Of a stretch of DNA of 64,000 nucleotides, positions 46,025 through 59,820 are shown piece by piece (positions within the stretch are counted from its first letter, which is position 1; each line of letters begins with the position of its first letter). The position numbers were made by a program, and so were the translations under genes. Under the pieces are notes generated by a model, which was not told where the DNA came from, ran no database searches, and worked only from the letters and a program-made list of their open reading frames with translations. The stretch comes from Clavulina sp. PMI_390. Lineage: Eukaryota > Basidiomycota > Agaricomycetes > Cantharellales > Hydnaceae. The stretch lies in contig WIDE01000128.1 in the NCBI GenBank assembly GCA_015039315.1, positions 25,175-89,174 on the forward strand, given 5' to 3'.

Positions 46025-46407
46025 ATGCTCAATGATATCAACGAGAGTGTTTGGTGACCGCGGGGCTCAACGACGTCAGAAGCCAGAAGCAGCTGAGTCC
46101 AGTCCCACCTCGATGCAAAGTTTGTACAACAAGTATGATATAGAGTTTGTGAAAACTTGGCTGACTCTCTGAGAGACGTTTGAAACTGATGACATCATAT
46201 CCACGAGCTTCAGAATACTGCCATCTGACGTATCGTAATTCGAGAACACGGGATGGTAGTCTTGCTCAGCCAGGTATCCAAAACGAAGACCACCGTTCAG
46301 CGTTGACGTGACCAGTGGGTACAAATTTGGGGTAGGAAATGAGTGTGATAGTGGGTTCAATTCGGATGTACCGTAAATAACAATAGCATTCTAGTGCACG
46401 TCTATGT
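46025..46407. other. Intergenic: 5-alpha-reductase-like promoter and NDUFA6 3' flank
   Basis: 383 bp. A minus-strand frame at 46076-46360 is open but lacks any family-like sequence and overlaps this promoter. Confidence 0.4.
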
Positions 46408-46998
46408 TCATGGGCTCGATACTTGAGGAGAAGCTGGGAGTACAGCGTTCTCATCCCGCCCTACGAAAAGACGAAATTTAAGTCAAGTTCTAGGATCCGT
46501 TTGGGAGACAATGGGTACAAACCTTCAATAAACTTCTGCATAAAGGTCCGCTCTTCTCTCCGCTTCGGAGCAAGTAACACTCCAAGGATGTGAGGTTCCT
46601 ACATCGTGTGTTTAGCAATAACTTCCTGGGTACGAAGAGAATATCACAAACCTGCTTCCAGACGTTTAATGTTTCTTGCAAGTCTACTCTCCCCTTGTGC
46701 AGCAAAACATCAAGAACAGCAGGATCCTGGATGTGAGAATTGAGTTCGAATTGTTCACGAATGCGTGTCCGGATCAGCGACGCAGGGACATTGAGAGCGT
46801 AAATCTCGCAGACGAGGGGCGCCTTGAGGAGAATTAGGGGTCATTATAACAGCTTTCTGAGAATCGAATAGCAGCTGGTGAATTTGCTCATACGTTACGG
46901 TACCACTCGCGGTATAGGGCCCGGCTCCGGGCACGAACTTCTGGCAAAGAAGAGCCGCCCAACGAGACCTTTGCAAGCCTGGATGGAATCGTCGTCAT
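46408..46998 (-). CDS. NDUFA6: NADH:ubiquinone oxidoreductase (complex I) LYR subunit NDUFA6
   Basis: Four exons (46998-46894, 46822-46652, 46598-46523, 46460-46408) give 134 residues. The LYR motif is at residues 28-31 (ALYREWYRN). Downstream are SLIRTRIREQFELNSHIQDP, VLDVLLHKGRVDLQETLNVW, KQEPHILGVLLAPKRREERT and FMQKFIEGRDE, matching the fungal NDUFA6/B14 pattern. This accessory subunit of mitochondrial complex I binds the acyl carrier protein through its LYR fold. The short tail (NAVLPASPQVSSP) follows the family end. It is divergent from the large membrane protein gene starting 161 bp away. Confidence 0.9.
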
Positions 46999-47158
46999 GT
47001 CCTCTTTGGCGCTTTGGGCTGGCAAGTTTGTTTGGCTTTGCTGACCACCAAACACGTGACTCGCAACCTGCCTGCCTCATACCCAACGCGCCACTACATC
47101 TACCACAAGCGCGTCTTCAACCGTTTTGAACCTCCAATAAGAGAACCAGTATCGGTTT
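46999..47158. promoter_or_regulatory. Short divergent promoter region (NDUFA6 / large membrane protein)
   Basis: 160 bp between divergent start codons. Both promoters must share this space. No clear TATA element was noticed. Confidence 0.45.
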
Positions 47159-50100
47159 ATGTCGATTAGGCGCCCCCTGTCGCCAACTTCTAGTGCTATA
47201 TCCTCAGCTGCAGGCGGTGGGAGTACCTCCCGCAACATTGTCAGCAAGCTTGTTCTAAGGGGGTCAGTGGATGATGGCGCCAATGGTGCTACAATAAGAC
47301 TATATGCAAAGGTGAGCAATTTCTGCCGATCTTTATGCTTATTCCTGTCTCATACTTTGGGTGGTTTCGTCATAGGTCTCTGTGCCAGAGTTTCCACCAG
47401 CCCAGGCATTCCCCTTGTTTGCAGAGGGTTCTACGCGTCTCGTCGAGTCTGTCTGTCATCCCCTCACATCGGATGGCGCCCCCTACGCCATTCCACCTAA
47501 ATCTACGCGCCTTCTCAGGCGAGCGATACGCGCACTCAACCTCCCTAAACCCGTCTCTGATAACTTCACGGAACAATACGGGGCTTCTGCACCTCGGACA
47601 CCATCGAAGTCACGTTCTTCGATTGTCCCAATCTCCGAAAATTACGCAAATGTCACGGGATCTATCATTGTCAACAACTTCGAGTACTGCTTCCATTCTC
47701 CTCGGGTTCTTCTCCCCCCACCTAAAGAAAGTGGAGGGACAGTCAGAGGGGCGAGTCGCCGAAGCTCATTAGGAGCGAGCTTGAAGGAAGTTCCACTCTC
47801 ATATCACCTCATCGCTATGGAACTTTTCGTCCCATTCGCATCCACTCCTCCACAAGCCCCCTTCATGGTCAATATGGGCCTACCAAGATGCCTCCAAAAC
47901 AGCTTGAGGTTCGAGCTATTTGATCCTACCCCTCGCGAATCAGGCTCCCGTATCTCCGAGTTCTCTTCTGGTGTTTCCAACGCTTCCGCGGATGACGGTG
48001 GCTGGGATATTCGGACTATACCATCCCTTATGTCCCCAGTGCGACCTCGCGCTAACAGCACGTCGAGTCACAAGAACTGGGCAGATGAAGAATCTGTGTC
48101 CGAGGATGAGTATTCATCTCCTAACGTATCCAAGGCTGCCCTCGCCTTCTCGACATCATCCTCTGCCAGCCCCGAAATAGTGCGAGGCACCTTCCCAAGC
48201 TCGGATCGACTCATTATTCGTTGGGCTCACCATAGTGCTCGACAGCCCTTAATGAAGATGCGGCGTGCTGGTGACTCGCGCAAACGTGTTGTTGCACAGC
48301 GGGTAGATTCGAACCTCCTCTGCTCAGTGCGCAAGCCGATCCGAGACGGGATTAATCCTTATATCATCCCTATGAGGGTAGAGTTCGATGCGTACTGCCA
48401 AGGGATCACGCATCCTGGCGTAGAAACTTCGCTCGCATTTGACGTTGTTCTTGACAGCTTTGGAAGCAGTATTGAATGGGCCATCATGCCTGATCTTGCG
48501 AGGGGCGAGCAGGAGATCGAGGTTTCTGGTGATCCAGCTGTTTCTGGATGGTCCTGGGATTGGGATGAGGACGTTGAATCAGGCGCCCCTCCCATCACAC
48601 CTATAACCCCTGTATCCACAGACCTTCCCGACCAACTTCCCTCGCGGCCGGCAACGCCATCCAAAGGATTAGCTTCAACTGTGACTCCCAGCAGTCCTTT
48701 CACGACTCCCTCTCGTGAGAAACGGATGTCTGCGTCATTGACTGGCCTTCCAATTGCCACCAATTCCAAACGACCAATCTCCAGTGCCTCGCTCTTGCGC
48801 TCGCCACTCCCTGGCACGAGCGCCACCCAAGAGCCCTCGTTAGACTCTCCTATGGCTTCGACCAAAGACGATGATGACGTTTCATTCAGGGACGGCTATT
48901 TTTCGTCGCGAGCACTGTCGCGACGGTCATCAGTCGCGTCACTTGCTGCGGTCAGGAAAGGCTCCGGCGTGCGACAGCCCAGCGAGCCGTTCTGTATCCA
49001 TGTGGATCTCCTTCCGCTCATCACCAAGTCAAATATGATGGCCCCAAACACCCCATTGAACCTCAGGTTCAGGCTCACGTTTGAGCTGCTGCTATCTGGC
49101 ACATCATTGGATCCTAACCATATCCCTTTGCCTACTATTCGTCTCCCTACCGCGCAATCGCACTCTTGTCATATTGCCCTCCGCTCGGATGATCCGCGGG
49201 TTGGTAGCGAGATCTCAGTGAGCGCACCCTCTCCCACTGCTGGAAAGCGCTCGTCGGAACGGATTGGGTCGATGGGCGTGAGTTGGGACGTAGACGTCTC
49301 CCCTACAAAATGGACCGAGTCCTTATCCGCCACGGTGGACGACGAATGGGCCGAAGACTGCCTTCTGCTCGTTCTTCCCGAGATCCGCAAGCCTCGAGCA
49401 ATGCCCGGTAGTGGATCCCCAAGTCCAAAGATGAGCCCTGCTCTTGCCCACATGCTACCAAACCTTAGCAGCGCTGGTGTACCCACCCTTGCCTCAATTG
49501 AGCAGAGCCCTAGCTCGACCACAACAATGGTCCGCCCATCCCCTATGCTGACGCCAAGTGGGCCCGAATCACCACCAGATGCGGCGACAATCATCACAGC
49601 GTTTGATCCTCCCACTACGAGTACCACCCCCACGAGACGGCCTGGAATCACGACAGATCCCTTGGTGCCTCCTACCCCCGTCTCCTTGCCCCAAGCTAGT
49701 CGTCCCTCTCCCGGTGGCGTCCCAATGAGTGGCGGATACCCTTGGGTCAATGTGTCAATATCACCGATGGCTCCCGTTCCATCTGCATCCGTCAAGGAGA
49801 AGTCGAGTGTCATGTCCGGTGGTCGATGGTCAGCGCTGGTAGTTGTTCGCGTGCCGTGGCCTTCGGCGACGTCAGGGCAGCGCCAGTTGTGTGAATTTGG
49901 TTTCGCCAAACCGGAAGGCTCAACTCTCCCTCCGCCAACCGTTGAAAACCTACATGCATCGATCGATGGACGCATTGCTCATACAGAGTTCTTCGCAACC
50001 CAAGCGTTGGGTGGACTGGGATCGCCAAAATTGGTTAACACCGCCTTGGGGGGCTCACCAGCGGGAAATGATCAAAGCGCTATCGAGTGGCTGTCTCGCG

Positions 50101-51063
50101 TTCGCATCACGGACCCTGCGGCTCGGTATGATGGGACATTGGAGTTCCAATATGAGGTCCACAGCTCGGAAGAGGGCATGAAGCCTATCAACGTTCTCTT
50201 GCCGACATTCCCTCTGCAGGTTTTCAGACTGGATGTCTCAGTCACTGACAGTGGAGGTATGTTGCTCTTTGGCTGATCTACTAGTCAATTGATCTAACGG
50301 AATTTGTTTTCAATTAGCCTACACTTCAACTGTTGCTGAATCCAACCTGATCGTCACTGGCGCGGCTCCAATCCATTTGAAAGGCTCTTCCCTCCAGCCT
50401 CACCATAAACCACACCTCACCCTTGCCCTTGTGAAGCCCGCTGATCCCCCAAGAGTGGACCTTTTCAAGCTTTTCGTCATCGTTTGTTGCGTCGGATCTG
50501 TTGCATTATTTTCTTCTCTGATGCTAGACCTCGGACACATGAAGAGCGAAATGACTCGCCTCTCAGCCCTGGTAGATGGCCCCAAGACCCCGCCTTTCCT
50601 TGGCTCTCGTACATCTCCATCTCCCCCTCCAGACGAGCTCCCTATCAGCAGCTCTGTATTTACATCCACTTCGTCTACTCCCACATCAATCCTTCCCGAC
50701 TCAAACGACGACTTTGACGATTATGAGACAACCTCTACATCATCATCATCATCGTCTCCTGCTTCGAATACTCCCAAGGCTCCACCCCAATCTCACTTCC
50801 CATCCATACCCTTTCCCGATCACGCATTTGATGATCTCCCCAACATGCTCGGCATACCCACTACTACGCTTACCCTCACTCCCACATCAGCACCTACCCA
50901 TACTAATTATCACAACCAAAACAACCCTACGACTGGCTCGCTGGGGAGCCCATTAGGAAACCCGCTTGAGTATATATTACACTTCGCCCATCCGCGTGTG
51001 CTGGCTGGGACGCTGTGGAGATTTATTATAATGTTGTGGCATTATCCACTGGAGCCTGCATAA
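47159..51063 (+). CDS. Large conserved hypothetical protein with one C-terminal transmembrane helix
   Basis: Three exons (47159-47311, 47376-50256, 50318-51063) give 1259 residues. The N-terminal third has beta-like stretches (IVSKLVLRGSVDDGANGATI, GSIIVNNFEYCFHSPRVLLP, VPLSYHLIAMELFVPFAS, SDRLIIRWAHHSARQPLMKM, INPYIIPMRVEFDAYCQG) separated by Ser/Pro-rich linkers. The middle 500 residues are mostly disordered with many Ser-Pro and Thr-Pro sites. One hydrophobic helix is seen about residues 1035-1060 (LFKLFVIVCCVGSVALFSSL), followed by a Ser/Thr-rich tail and a second weakly hydrophobic end. No signal peptide and no known domain were recognised. It is probably a fungal-specific membrane-anchored protein with an adhesion-like or arrestin-like beta region; the function is unknown. 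Confidence 0.75.
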
Positions 51064-52094
51064 TTTAGTTCCTTTCTTTCTTGGGCGCACAAGCGACATT
51101 GGCACATCCTTCTAATTCTCTCACTTGTTTTCAGTACTTGGATATGCTCGCTATTGTTGCATTGTTTTGCTTGTCATCGCTCATCAACGTCTACCGTTAT
51201 CGTTACTACCCTGTATTATAAGCATTCTACTGCTATATGTCAAGCCATGCTTTCTACGATTGATTCCCTCAATGCAAGTGAGGTCTACTCTGAAACCATC
51301 GTGATATATCAAAGTGCCAGTAGTTTAGTGGCAAACAATGCATAGCTCCCGCAAGTAAACAACTTATGGATTATCATAGACGGCTGTTCGACTCAGCCCT
51401 GGTACATCTTTTGCTCCGCTCCCGCTCCAGAAGGAGTTGCGAGATGTGGGTGGTGATTCCCTGCACTGCCAGTTGAGGGGCACTGCCTCGACCTTGTTCA
51501 ATGCATACATGTAGAGATCGTCCCGAGAACGTGTGTTGCTGTGCAGCACAATCGTGTATCCATGCGTCTTCTGGCCCCTCATGATAGCGTCAGGTGGGTC
51601 CCAGTTGGATCAGGATGGGTGTGGGGCCATGGGCAAATCATGTGTTGCATCTTGTCAACGCTGCATTGACACAAGATCACCTCGGTCTTCATTCGATCGC
51701 GACCGAACACAACTTCAGAAAAGATGCCCCGACTTCGGTGATAAGAAAACAGATTCATTTTTGCAAGTCTAAAGTGGGTGATAATGAGCGGAATAGCGCT
51801 ACAATATAGTACTAGCCGAGAATCGCAAGCCAATCAGTCTGGGACCCGAGATGGGAAAAGACATCGTGCAAAATCGTCGCGAGATGGCATCAAACGAAGC
51901 ATAGAAACGATATGGAAGAAACAAACGGGGTTCATAAATGGAGAAAGAAACTATTGAGAGAGAGGAGTCCTAGTTTGTTATGATAAAGCTGGGAATAGTG
52001 TACTGTGGGCGGTGTGCGTGATGTGCGCAAAAGGAAAGTATGTGAGGTGGAATGGTATGAAGGATTTTGGTGTTGCCGCAATTTACACCCATCT
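51064..52094. other. Intergenic, convergent 3' regions
   Basis: About 1 kb between the large hypothetical gene and the PDR transporter. Frames at 51533-51833 on both strands have no recognisable features. Confidence 0.45.
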
Positions 52095-55000
52095 TTACCG
52101 CTTGGCAAAGCGCAAGAACCTCGACGCAGTGATAGTCTGAGGGAACAAGGGTCAGGATACAATACTGGGAGTGAAACAGGGAAAGGATGACGCACAAGGA
52201 TTATGTTGAATGCAACGAATCCAATGAAGATCCCAATATCCCTCCATCGGTTGCCGAACGAAATGTTGATGGCCTTGTAGAACTCATCACCGCTCGCATA
52301 CGCGCAGTATTCACATGCGGACGTCGCGTTAGGGTTGTTGATGTATCCGCCGACGGATGAGATATAGCTCTGTGCGTAGTCGTAACACTGTTGGCCACTG
52401 GGAGGGTTGAACACACTGAACTCGCTAGATGCTATTAACGAGGGAACGAATTGAATTAGTGCCGGTAAACTCATGCCTTTGACGATGCTATACGTACTGC
52501 ATTGGACCTGTAACCCGTGCATCTCATTAACAATCAAACCAGAGATGAGACGGGTGAACGGATCAAGCTGGTACATCCAGGACCTCCAAAACTTGGGCAT
52601 TTGGGGTTGGGTCTGGTGAAATTGTTTGGGTTAGGATCGTTCATATCAAAACATAGGAAGGAAACCTACAATAGTGACACCGCAGAACAGGCCGAACAAG
52701 ATGAGCAGGAAGGGGTTAAGGATGGCTGCGACCTGAATGCTAGGGGTGATGGACGCCACAGCTTGACCGCTAGATAAGATATATGAAGTCAATTGACCAG
52801 TCCCTTGCAAAACCTAGTGTATAACACTCACAGCGTGACAGAGTAAACCTCCGCGACGAGAATCATAAAGAACGCATAGCCTGCACGAGATGAGGCGCCT
52901 TGCATTCCTGTGGCGAAGTAGTACAGCAGGTAGTACACGACCGCACACAGCACCGAGTATGGCATCTCAGCGACGAGCTGGCCGATGGCAAAGATAGGCT
53001 GGCTGTACATCTTTGAGCTGGCCTCACGAATGAACGTATTGCGACCCATAATGAACATGGGCTCGACCTGTGCAATGATGATGGCGGGCAAGACGGAGGC
53101 GAAGAAGATGACGAAGACACGGTACTGTAGATCCTCGGTGGAGTTGCCAAGCTGCAAGTAAGTGAGGGCGACCCAAAGCGCAATAATGCCGTGCGAGAAC
53201 AGACGACTGCGCGAAGAGTAGCGATCAGAGGCAGGTTACTCCCTGAAAGCCCATGAGCGTAGAAAAAAGATGATAACTCACGTGAATCCATAGTCAGCTT
53301 GGCGCCAGAACGAGCGCATCGTCCGAAGCGTGACGGTCCTGAGCTGGAACATCCACGGAGTTGCATACTCCGTCTCCACTACGTTCTCGTCAGTGGTGAT
53401 GTTCATGCTCTCCTTCTTGATCCGCTCGATCATGCGCTTGTTCTCCTCAAACTCAGGCGACTCGAGGTAGACCTCGGCCCAGTCCTTGGGACCCATACGC
53501 CTCTTCGAACCGTTCCCAATAGCCTCAAGCATGAATTCGGCAGGGTTGACATCCTCGGGGCAGACAGCACCGTTGCGAGCAAAATAGTCGGTCAGGACCT
53601 TGGCGTTAGGGCCAATATCGCCAAAGTACACGGTCTCGCCACCACGTTGAAGCAAAAGCAGGCGATCTGCAAGTTGTGGTATATAGCACATTAGCCTCAG
53701 GATCAGGGTGACAGCAATGATGTAGAAAAACGTACCGAAGTTCTCGAAGAGCATCGCATTAGGCTGGTGAATAGTGCAGAGAATCGCCTGACCAGCAGCA
53801 GCCAACTTGCGCAGGAATCGCACAATGTTGAACGCGGACTGGCCGTCAAGACCGGATGTAGGTTCATCAAGGAAGAGCAACAGCTGGGGCTTGGCGGCGA
53901 GCTCGACACCGATGGTGAGACGCTTGCGAGCCTCGACGTTGAGACCAAAGCCGACGAAGCCAATCATAGCATCCGCAAGATCCTGGAGCTCGAGCAGCTC
54001 AATGATCTCCTCAACATACTAGCACATAGGATAGGTCAACGATTGGTTCAAAGGAACCGGGTATGAAGGTGACTCACAGCATCCTTCTCCTCAATCGAAA
54101 TATCGTACGGCTGGCGGAGGTAGGCAGAGAACCGGAGAGCCTCACGAACAGTAGCGGTAGTCTCGTGAACTGTGGTAATGCTATTAGTATCATGTCAGTA
54201 TATAAGCAGACCATACGACTCACCATCGAGCTGTTCACAATAAGCAGTGCCACGCTGGAACTCAATACCGACAGGCTTGCCAGCAACGAGGATGTCACCA
54301 GTAATAACACCGATGGTCTTACGCATAGCGAGCACGTCGAGTAGTGTTGTCTTACCAGCACCAGAAGCACCCATGAGGGCAGTGAGGGTACCAGGCTGAT
54401 GTAGTAAATCGCAGCAAGAGTCAGCACTGCCATTCCAGACTCAAGCACAAAGGAGATCAAAGAGAGTAGGTAATACGCACCAAAACGTAGCCATAAATAT
54501 CGGTTAGTAGCTTCTTCTGTCCACCGCTCACAGGGACGGTGTAACTCAGCCTTTCCCAGGTGAAGGGCTTGCGGGTTCGGACCAAGCCCTTGATATCCTG
54601 CTCAAGCTCTCCACGGCGCGCAGCCTCCTTACGCTCCATCAGCTTCTCATTCAGCGCCTTTCGCTCCGCGTTCTCGCGCTCAAAGATAACGATGCTGGGG
54701 AAGACGACGCCCTGGGTGACCTCGATAGCGATCATGCACATGATCTGGAACCCGATGAAGAACACGATAAGGATGCCAAAGTTGCGCCACTGGTCTGACA
54801 CATCGTATTGGAACGCCTTCTCGATGTAGTCGGAGCCTTTGACGTAGGTCTGTCCTGCGACAGCGCCCGCGAGGGTGCACACTTGGTTGGCACTGACGTC
54901 TGTTGGATAGCCAGAGCCAGAAGGCACAATGCTGGAACCTGAGCAGAGAAGATCGAGATCTCGGAATTCGTTCATCATCAGCGCGCTGAACCCGTAGTTG

Positions 55001-57986
55001 ACTGGGTTGATCTATGAGGTCAATTACTTCTGTCAGAACTCTGGTAGACACAAGAACACGCAGAAAGAAGCAGTGGAACGCGTCGTACATAGTAAATCCA
55101 GAACAACCACCGCTTCATTGAGAAGACTGGGACGAGATAGCCGGAGTAGATGACCATGAGCGAGATGAGGAACGCGGCCAGTCGCGCAGCCACGTTGTAG
55201 TCTGCTGTGACTGTGCCGAGCAATCGGAAGAACGCCGACATAGCCCAGAAAGTGACGATAATGGTGGCATAGAACGCGAAGAAGTGGCCAGCGGTGCGCA
55301 CAAAGTTGCACATCCTGATCAAGCGGGTGGTTTAGTTTATTGATCAGTAATATAAAGAAGAAAGACGCACAGGTAGATAATCATCGAGAAGACCAGAATC
55401 TGCAAAGCACCGAATGGCATATCTGCGGCGAGTGTACCAAGAGAGAATGCGGCGGGACGGAACAAGGTATAGCCAACTTGCTTCTGGAGGATCGGACGAC
55501 CCATCATCTGGATGGGAAGTTCAGCGAAGGCATTGAACGAGTTGAACAACAGGCTAGAGGCGATGGTGGGTGAGTGCGGGCAGGATGCAAACCAGGAGAA
55601 ATGGAAGCTCACGAGATGAAGAGGGCACCACCACGAGTGAAAGCACCAGCCGAAGTCTTGGGAATGTTCAAGAAGAGAGTACCAGTGATGATAGCGACGC
55701 CGATAGCAGTACCGTAGCTGGTGAACAGGGAGAAGCGATCCTGGAGCCTATTCAACGACGTATGTCAGCCTCGGACTCACAACCCCACGGGCAGCACGGC
55801 GAACGAGCCCGCGGAAAGGGGAAAAATGGAACTCACTTGAGCTGCACATGGCGACGCGCGACCGCGGCTACCTGTGCCAAGAAGCTGACTTGATACTGGC
55901 TCGACTTGCGGCTGCCGGATCCCTTGGCGTCCAACACGGCCTGCTTGAACTCATCGGCAGGGTTCTCGGCGCGAACCTTGGCATTGTACTCCTCGATCTC
56001 GGCCCGCATGCGCTCGGCAATGGCAGACTTCTCGTAGTAGGCCGCCATCGCCTCGGCGGTCGCAGGCACACCATCAACAAGACCGTTCTCATCTGGGACG
56101 AAGAGACGACGCTTAGGCTTCTCCTCATCGGCTTCGCCAGCCTCGGCATGCTTGGACAAAGCACCAGCATCGACAGCGTTGTTGATTGGCGTCGCGGCAC
56201 CGTTGACGCCCCCACTCTCGCGGCTCTCGCTTCCCTCAAACGCGAAGCGGCGCTCGTTGGGATCGGTACAACCGGTGAGGTAATCGGCGGTGGTCTGGCG
56301 AGGGAAGTCACGGAAGCCCATGTCGATAAAGTACTGGCGAGCTTCCTTGGCGGGTCCAAAGTAGACCTGACGACCCTGATCGATGACGAGCACCTTGTCG
56401 AACTGATCGTAGATGCCCTCACCAGCCTGATAGATCGAGACGAAGGTGGTCATATCGAAGATATCGGTCATGATACGGAGAGACTTGGCATAGTCGAGAG
56501 CGGTGGAAGCATCGAGACCACGCGTAGAGTTATCGTATGATACGACGCCTGGATACCAAGAATTGTTTCGGTTAGAGAGGAACGACACGAGGTAAGATAG
56601 GAAGAAAAAAAAACTCACAAGCACCGGTGGCCATCATTTCGGCAATCGAAACACGCTTGCGTTCACCACCGCTAATACCACGGACGAACTCATCACCGAC
56701 GAGGGTATCCCGAGTATGTGTGATATTGAGCATCCTCAATAAGAGGTCCTCGACGGTGGAGACGAAGTTGGCCTTGCTCTGCTCAGGCAGACGCCTGCCG
56801 GGCGTCTTGGTGCTGAGGGCAAAGCGGATGGTCTGGCCGACAGTCAAGGTGGCATAGTGCAGATCTTCCTCAGGGTTGTAGGCAGCCTCACCCTTGTAGA
56901 GCTTGAGGAAATCGGTGGCGTTCATCCCAGCGTACTCGACATCACCGTTGACCTCGAGGTACTCGCCGCGACGACCTGAGATGGTCTTGAGGAACGTAGA
57001 GCATCCGCTACCGGGACGACCAAGGACCAGAACCATCTCACCAGGCTTGGCGAGGCCGGTGAAGCCCTCAAGCAGGGGTTTAGGCTTGGGCATGAAGGGG
57101 TTGAAGTGGGCAGGCATAAACTTGAGGGCGAGGAAGATTGGGGAGAGGGCAAACTCAAAGATGGCATCGGGGAAGCGACGGACGTGGATCTTGAGGCCAC
57201 CACCGCCGACGACGCGGACGTCCTTCCAGGTGACGCCGACATGCTTGGACTTGATGCCAGCCTTGGTTTGGGACTCGTTTGTAGAGCGCTATTCATTCCG
57301 ATATGACGCAATACAGATATCAATAGGGCCGTCGCGAAAAAGAATACGAGCAGGAGGAGCGTGCGAAAGACGGGAAGTGGGCGGATATATGAATGGGAAA
57401 TTGGAGCCATGGAGATGGATGGCCGAGGGTCGGGCGCCGAGATAGAAACAGGGAGATCAGTATGTATTGCCCACCACGCACATGGAACGAGAAAAAAAAA
57501 AGAAAATGTGGCAAGATCTCAGAATGGGGAACAGACTCTCGCAGGTCAAATTGGATCGGCCCCCGAACGAACATGGATCGGAAACCTTGTGGAGGATGTG
57601 GAGGAGTGATGTGGAGGCGCCAGAAAAGTGACGTGCCACCGCGCCGCACGACAGCCTCAGTCCCGCGAGTATGCGGGATTCCGGCGAGCAAATCACGAAA
57701 CATCGACGAGGCCAAGGAGAAATAGAGCAAGTAGTAGACAGAGAGACAAGGAACTCACGAGGTATTCCTTCAAGTCAAAGTCCTCCTCATCGTTTGCGTC
57801 CTCGAGAGACTTTTGGCCAGTGGCGACGCGATGCAGGGAAGACGCCGTAGAGAGAGTCCTTCGGAGGGCTTCGAACTCAGCCTTGGCACCTTGGACATCG
57901 ACTGGATGTTCCGATTGCGGAACAACAGCGTCGCGTTCATTGAGGGTGACCGCGTCGGGCGAGCCCTTTTCTTGTATCTCAGACAT
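52095..57986 (-). CDS. Full-size PDR-type ABC (ABCG) multidrug transporter
   Basis: A gene of about 14 exons encoding roughly 1450-1500 residues in the order NBD1-TMD1-NBD2-TMD2. The start [13 protein letters not shown] at 57986 is used; the frame is open to 58043. NBD1 has the fungal PDR form: Walker [10 protein letters not shown] (Cys in place of Lys), signature [16 protein letters not shown], degenerate Walker [15 protein letters not shown]2 is canonical: Walker [31 protein letters not shown], and [14 protein letters not shown]. Membrane segments include [20 protein letters not shown] and the conserved INPVNYGF and [15 protein letters not shown]. The last exons give [18 protein letters not shown] and stop. 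PDR pumps export xenobiotics, azoles or plant defence compounds at the plasma membrane. One NBD being degenerate is normal for this family. There is no evidence in the sequence for its substrate. Confidence 0.94.
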
Positions 57987-59820
57987 GGATAATGCAGTAG
58001 TGGACGTGTTGACGTCTGAAGAACTGTGCGGAAGAGACGGCAAAGAGAAAGATGCTAGACCGCTTGCTCGCTCGCTCGCTCAGGGAAGGGAGAGACGGAG
58101 AGGAGGATGGCAAGCTGCAAGCAGAGGCAATGGCCGAGGAGAAAGAGAAACTGGGGCCCAATCGCCAGAGAGTTTATACTATCAGCCGGGACTTGTATCT
58201 TTCTATTTGGCGATTTCGTTTAATTGAATGGGAGAAATAGATTCGGCGCCCGGTGGGATGAACGCTGTTGCTGACGTCAAAGTGTGTAGCCAAGCGGACA
58301 ACCGTTCCGTGCCCAGTTGCTCCTAAGAAACCCACCCTTCACCTCCTCCACGGCGCCGAGCCCCCCTCTAGTGCATCCCGTCCCTCCGTTTCCCCTTCCG
58401 ATCTCCAACATTTGCTCTGCAACGGCGGGCACGAGAAATTCCCATAATTATCTGCGATACCGCCACCTAGCTATCGTGAGTCATTATCATTACGATACGA
58501 TCCGTTTTTTTGGCATGGCACGATCCAATCGTCCAGACCCAACTAGTCTCTCGTCCTCCGCTGCCTATTCAAAGAAGGCGGAGTCATCCTCAGACATCCG
58601 GCCGCTCTCGGTACCGTGCATGCATGCACTTCCCCCAGCTGTTTTTGCCAACAGATTTGCTCAGCGGCGAACGGCTCCGAGCGCCACTCAGGCGAGAGCG
58701 GTACCGCACCAATTGTTCGCCCAGCCTATAGCGAAGACCATCGTCCCGTGATTCTCAAATGTACGGGATATACGAGCCCGAGGGATCTCATGCCCATGGC
58801 CAACTGGAAAAAGCCAAGCTTTCGCTGTATATCGATGAGAGCGAAGCCCCATAGTTACCCAATGCATCCGACCCTTTCAATGAGTGAATCGAATCGATCT
58901 GCCCCTCCATCGGGTCCGCTAGCGAAACCTTAATTTCGAATGACTCACAAGTTGAATCCAATGGGAGATTTGTCGGAGATGACCAACAACGATACCTTTT
59001 TCCTTGCCCTTCTCTGTTGCAGCGTCAAGCTTGCTGCTGGCATCGGAGGCCGAGAAGCAGGGTGTGATATATACATGTTCAATAGATAGCACCCGCCTTA
59101 GTCATATGCGCAGTAAGAGTAGCTAATGCCAAGTCAGTTTGCCGGCCGCCGACCATGGCAATGATCTACAACCTTCGGCCCGAGAAGGGTGGGCGCTATA
59201 GTTACTCACAGATAAGCATCAAAAAAAGTTTCGAACAACCTAGCATATGGTAGGAGAGAGAGGGGGAGGGTAAGATTAGCCGGGCCGTGTTGCTAACCGT
59301 GGCGCTTAGCTGATTGAGGGTTACATAAAGGTAGACGCAGTGGGTGTTTTTTGTACCCTAATTTATTGCCCCCGATTCAGAACAATGCCTCGAGGCTGGC
59401 CATGTATCGGGGAAGGGTACCGCAGACCGAAGCCGTGCATGCCCTTAATCACGCAGCACTTTAGCAGCCAAATATTATGGTCTCATGGGGAGGTTCTAAC
59501 GCCGCGCTACCACGCGGGGTGGGTCTGGACACACACTGACCAAATGAACGGGCCCTTGCACCCCACGTATCAGCTTCTAGTCAGGGAGGACTCGGAAGAG
59601 TAATTGTTTCATATTCCGCCCTGTGTGAGCATTGATGGGGTATAAAATAGCAGCGGGCAGGAAGCCACCACGGGTTTTCCGACGGAAATAAAGTGGCTCA
59701 TTCCACTCGTGGATGAACCTAGTCGCTACCTCACTGCTAGGCTAAATAGGTTCAATCGAGCTCGTCCACCCTGTGCGAAGTGTTCAGATAACGACAGAGA
59801 CACTGGAAGAAACCAAACAC
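57987..59820. other. Intergenic, 1.8 kb
   Basis: Promoter side of the PDR gene and 3' flank of the secreted protein at 59821. Several plus-strand frames (58317-58751, 58510-58731, 58616-58933, 59340-59603) are open but show no signal peptide, domain or convincing splice continuity. A short GCTC repeat occurs near 58070. No gene is claimed. Confidence 0.4.

Noticed and set aside
46076..46360. 94-codon minus-strand ORF upstream of the 5-alpha-reductase-like gene
   Set aside because: It overlaps the expected promoter and lies between two well-supported genes without family-like sequence.
57000..57030. PDR transporter NBD1 Walker A with Cys instead of Lys, as a possible inactivating mutation
   Set aside because: GRPGSGCST is the normal form of the degenerate NBD1 in fungal PDR proteins; NBD2 is intact.
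58317..58933. Plus-strand ORFs divergent from the PDR transporter
   Set aside because: No recognisable domain or splice continuity; composition is unlike coding sequence of neighbours. A real but unknown gene cannot be excluded.
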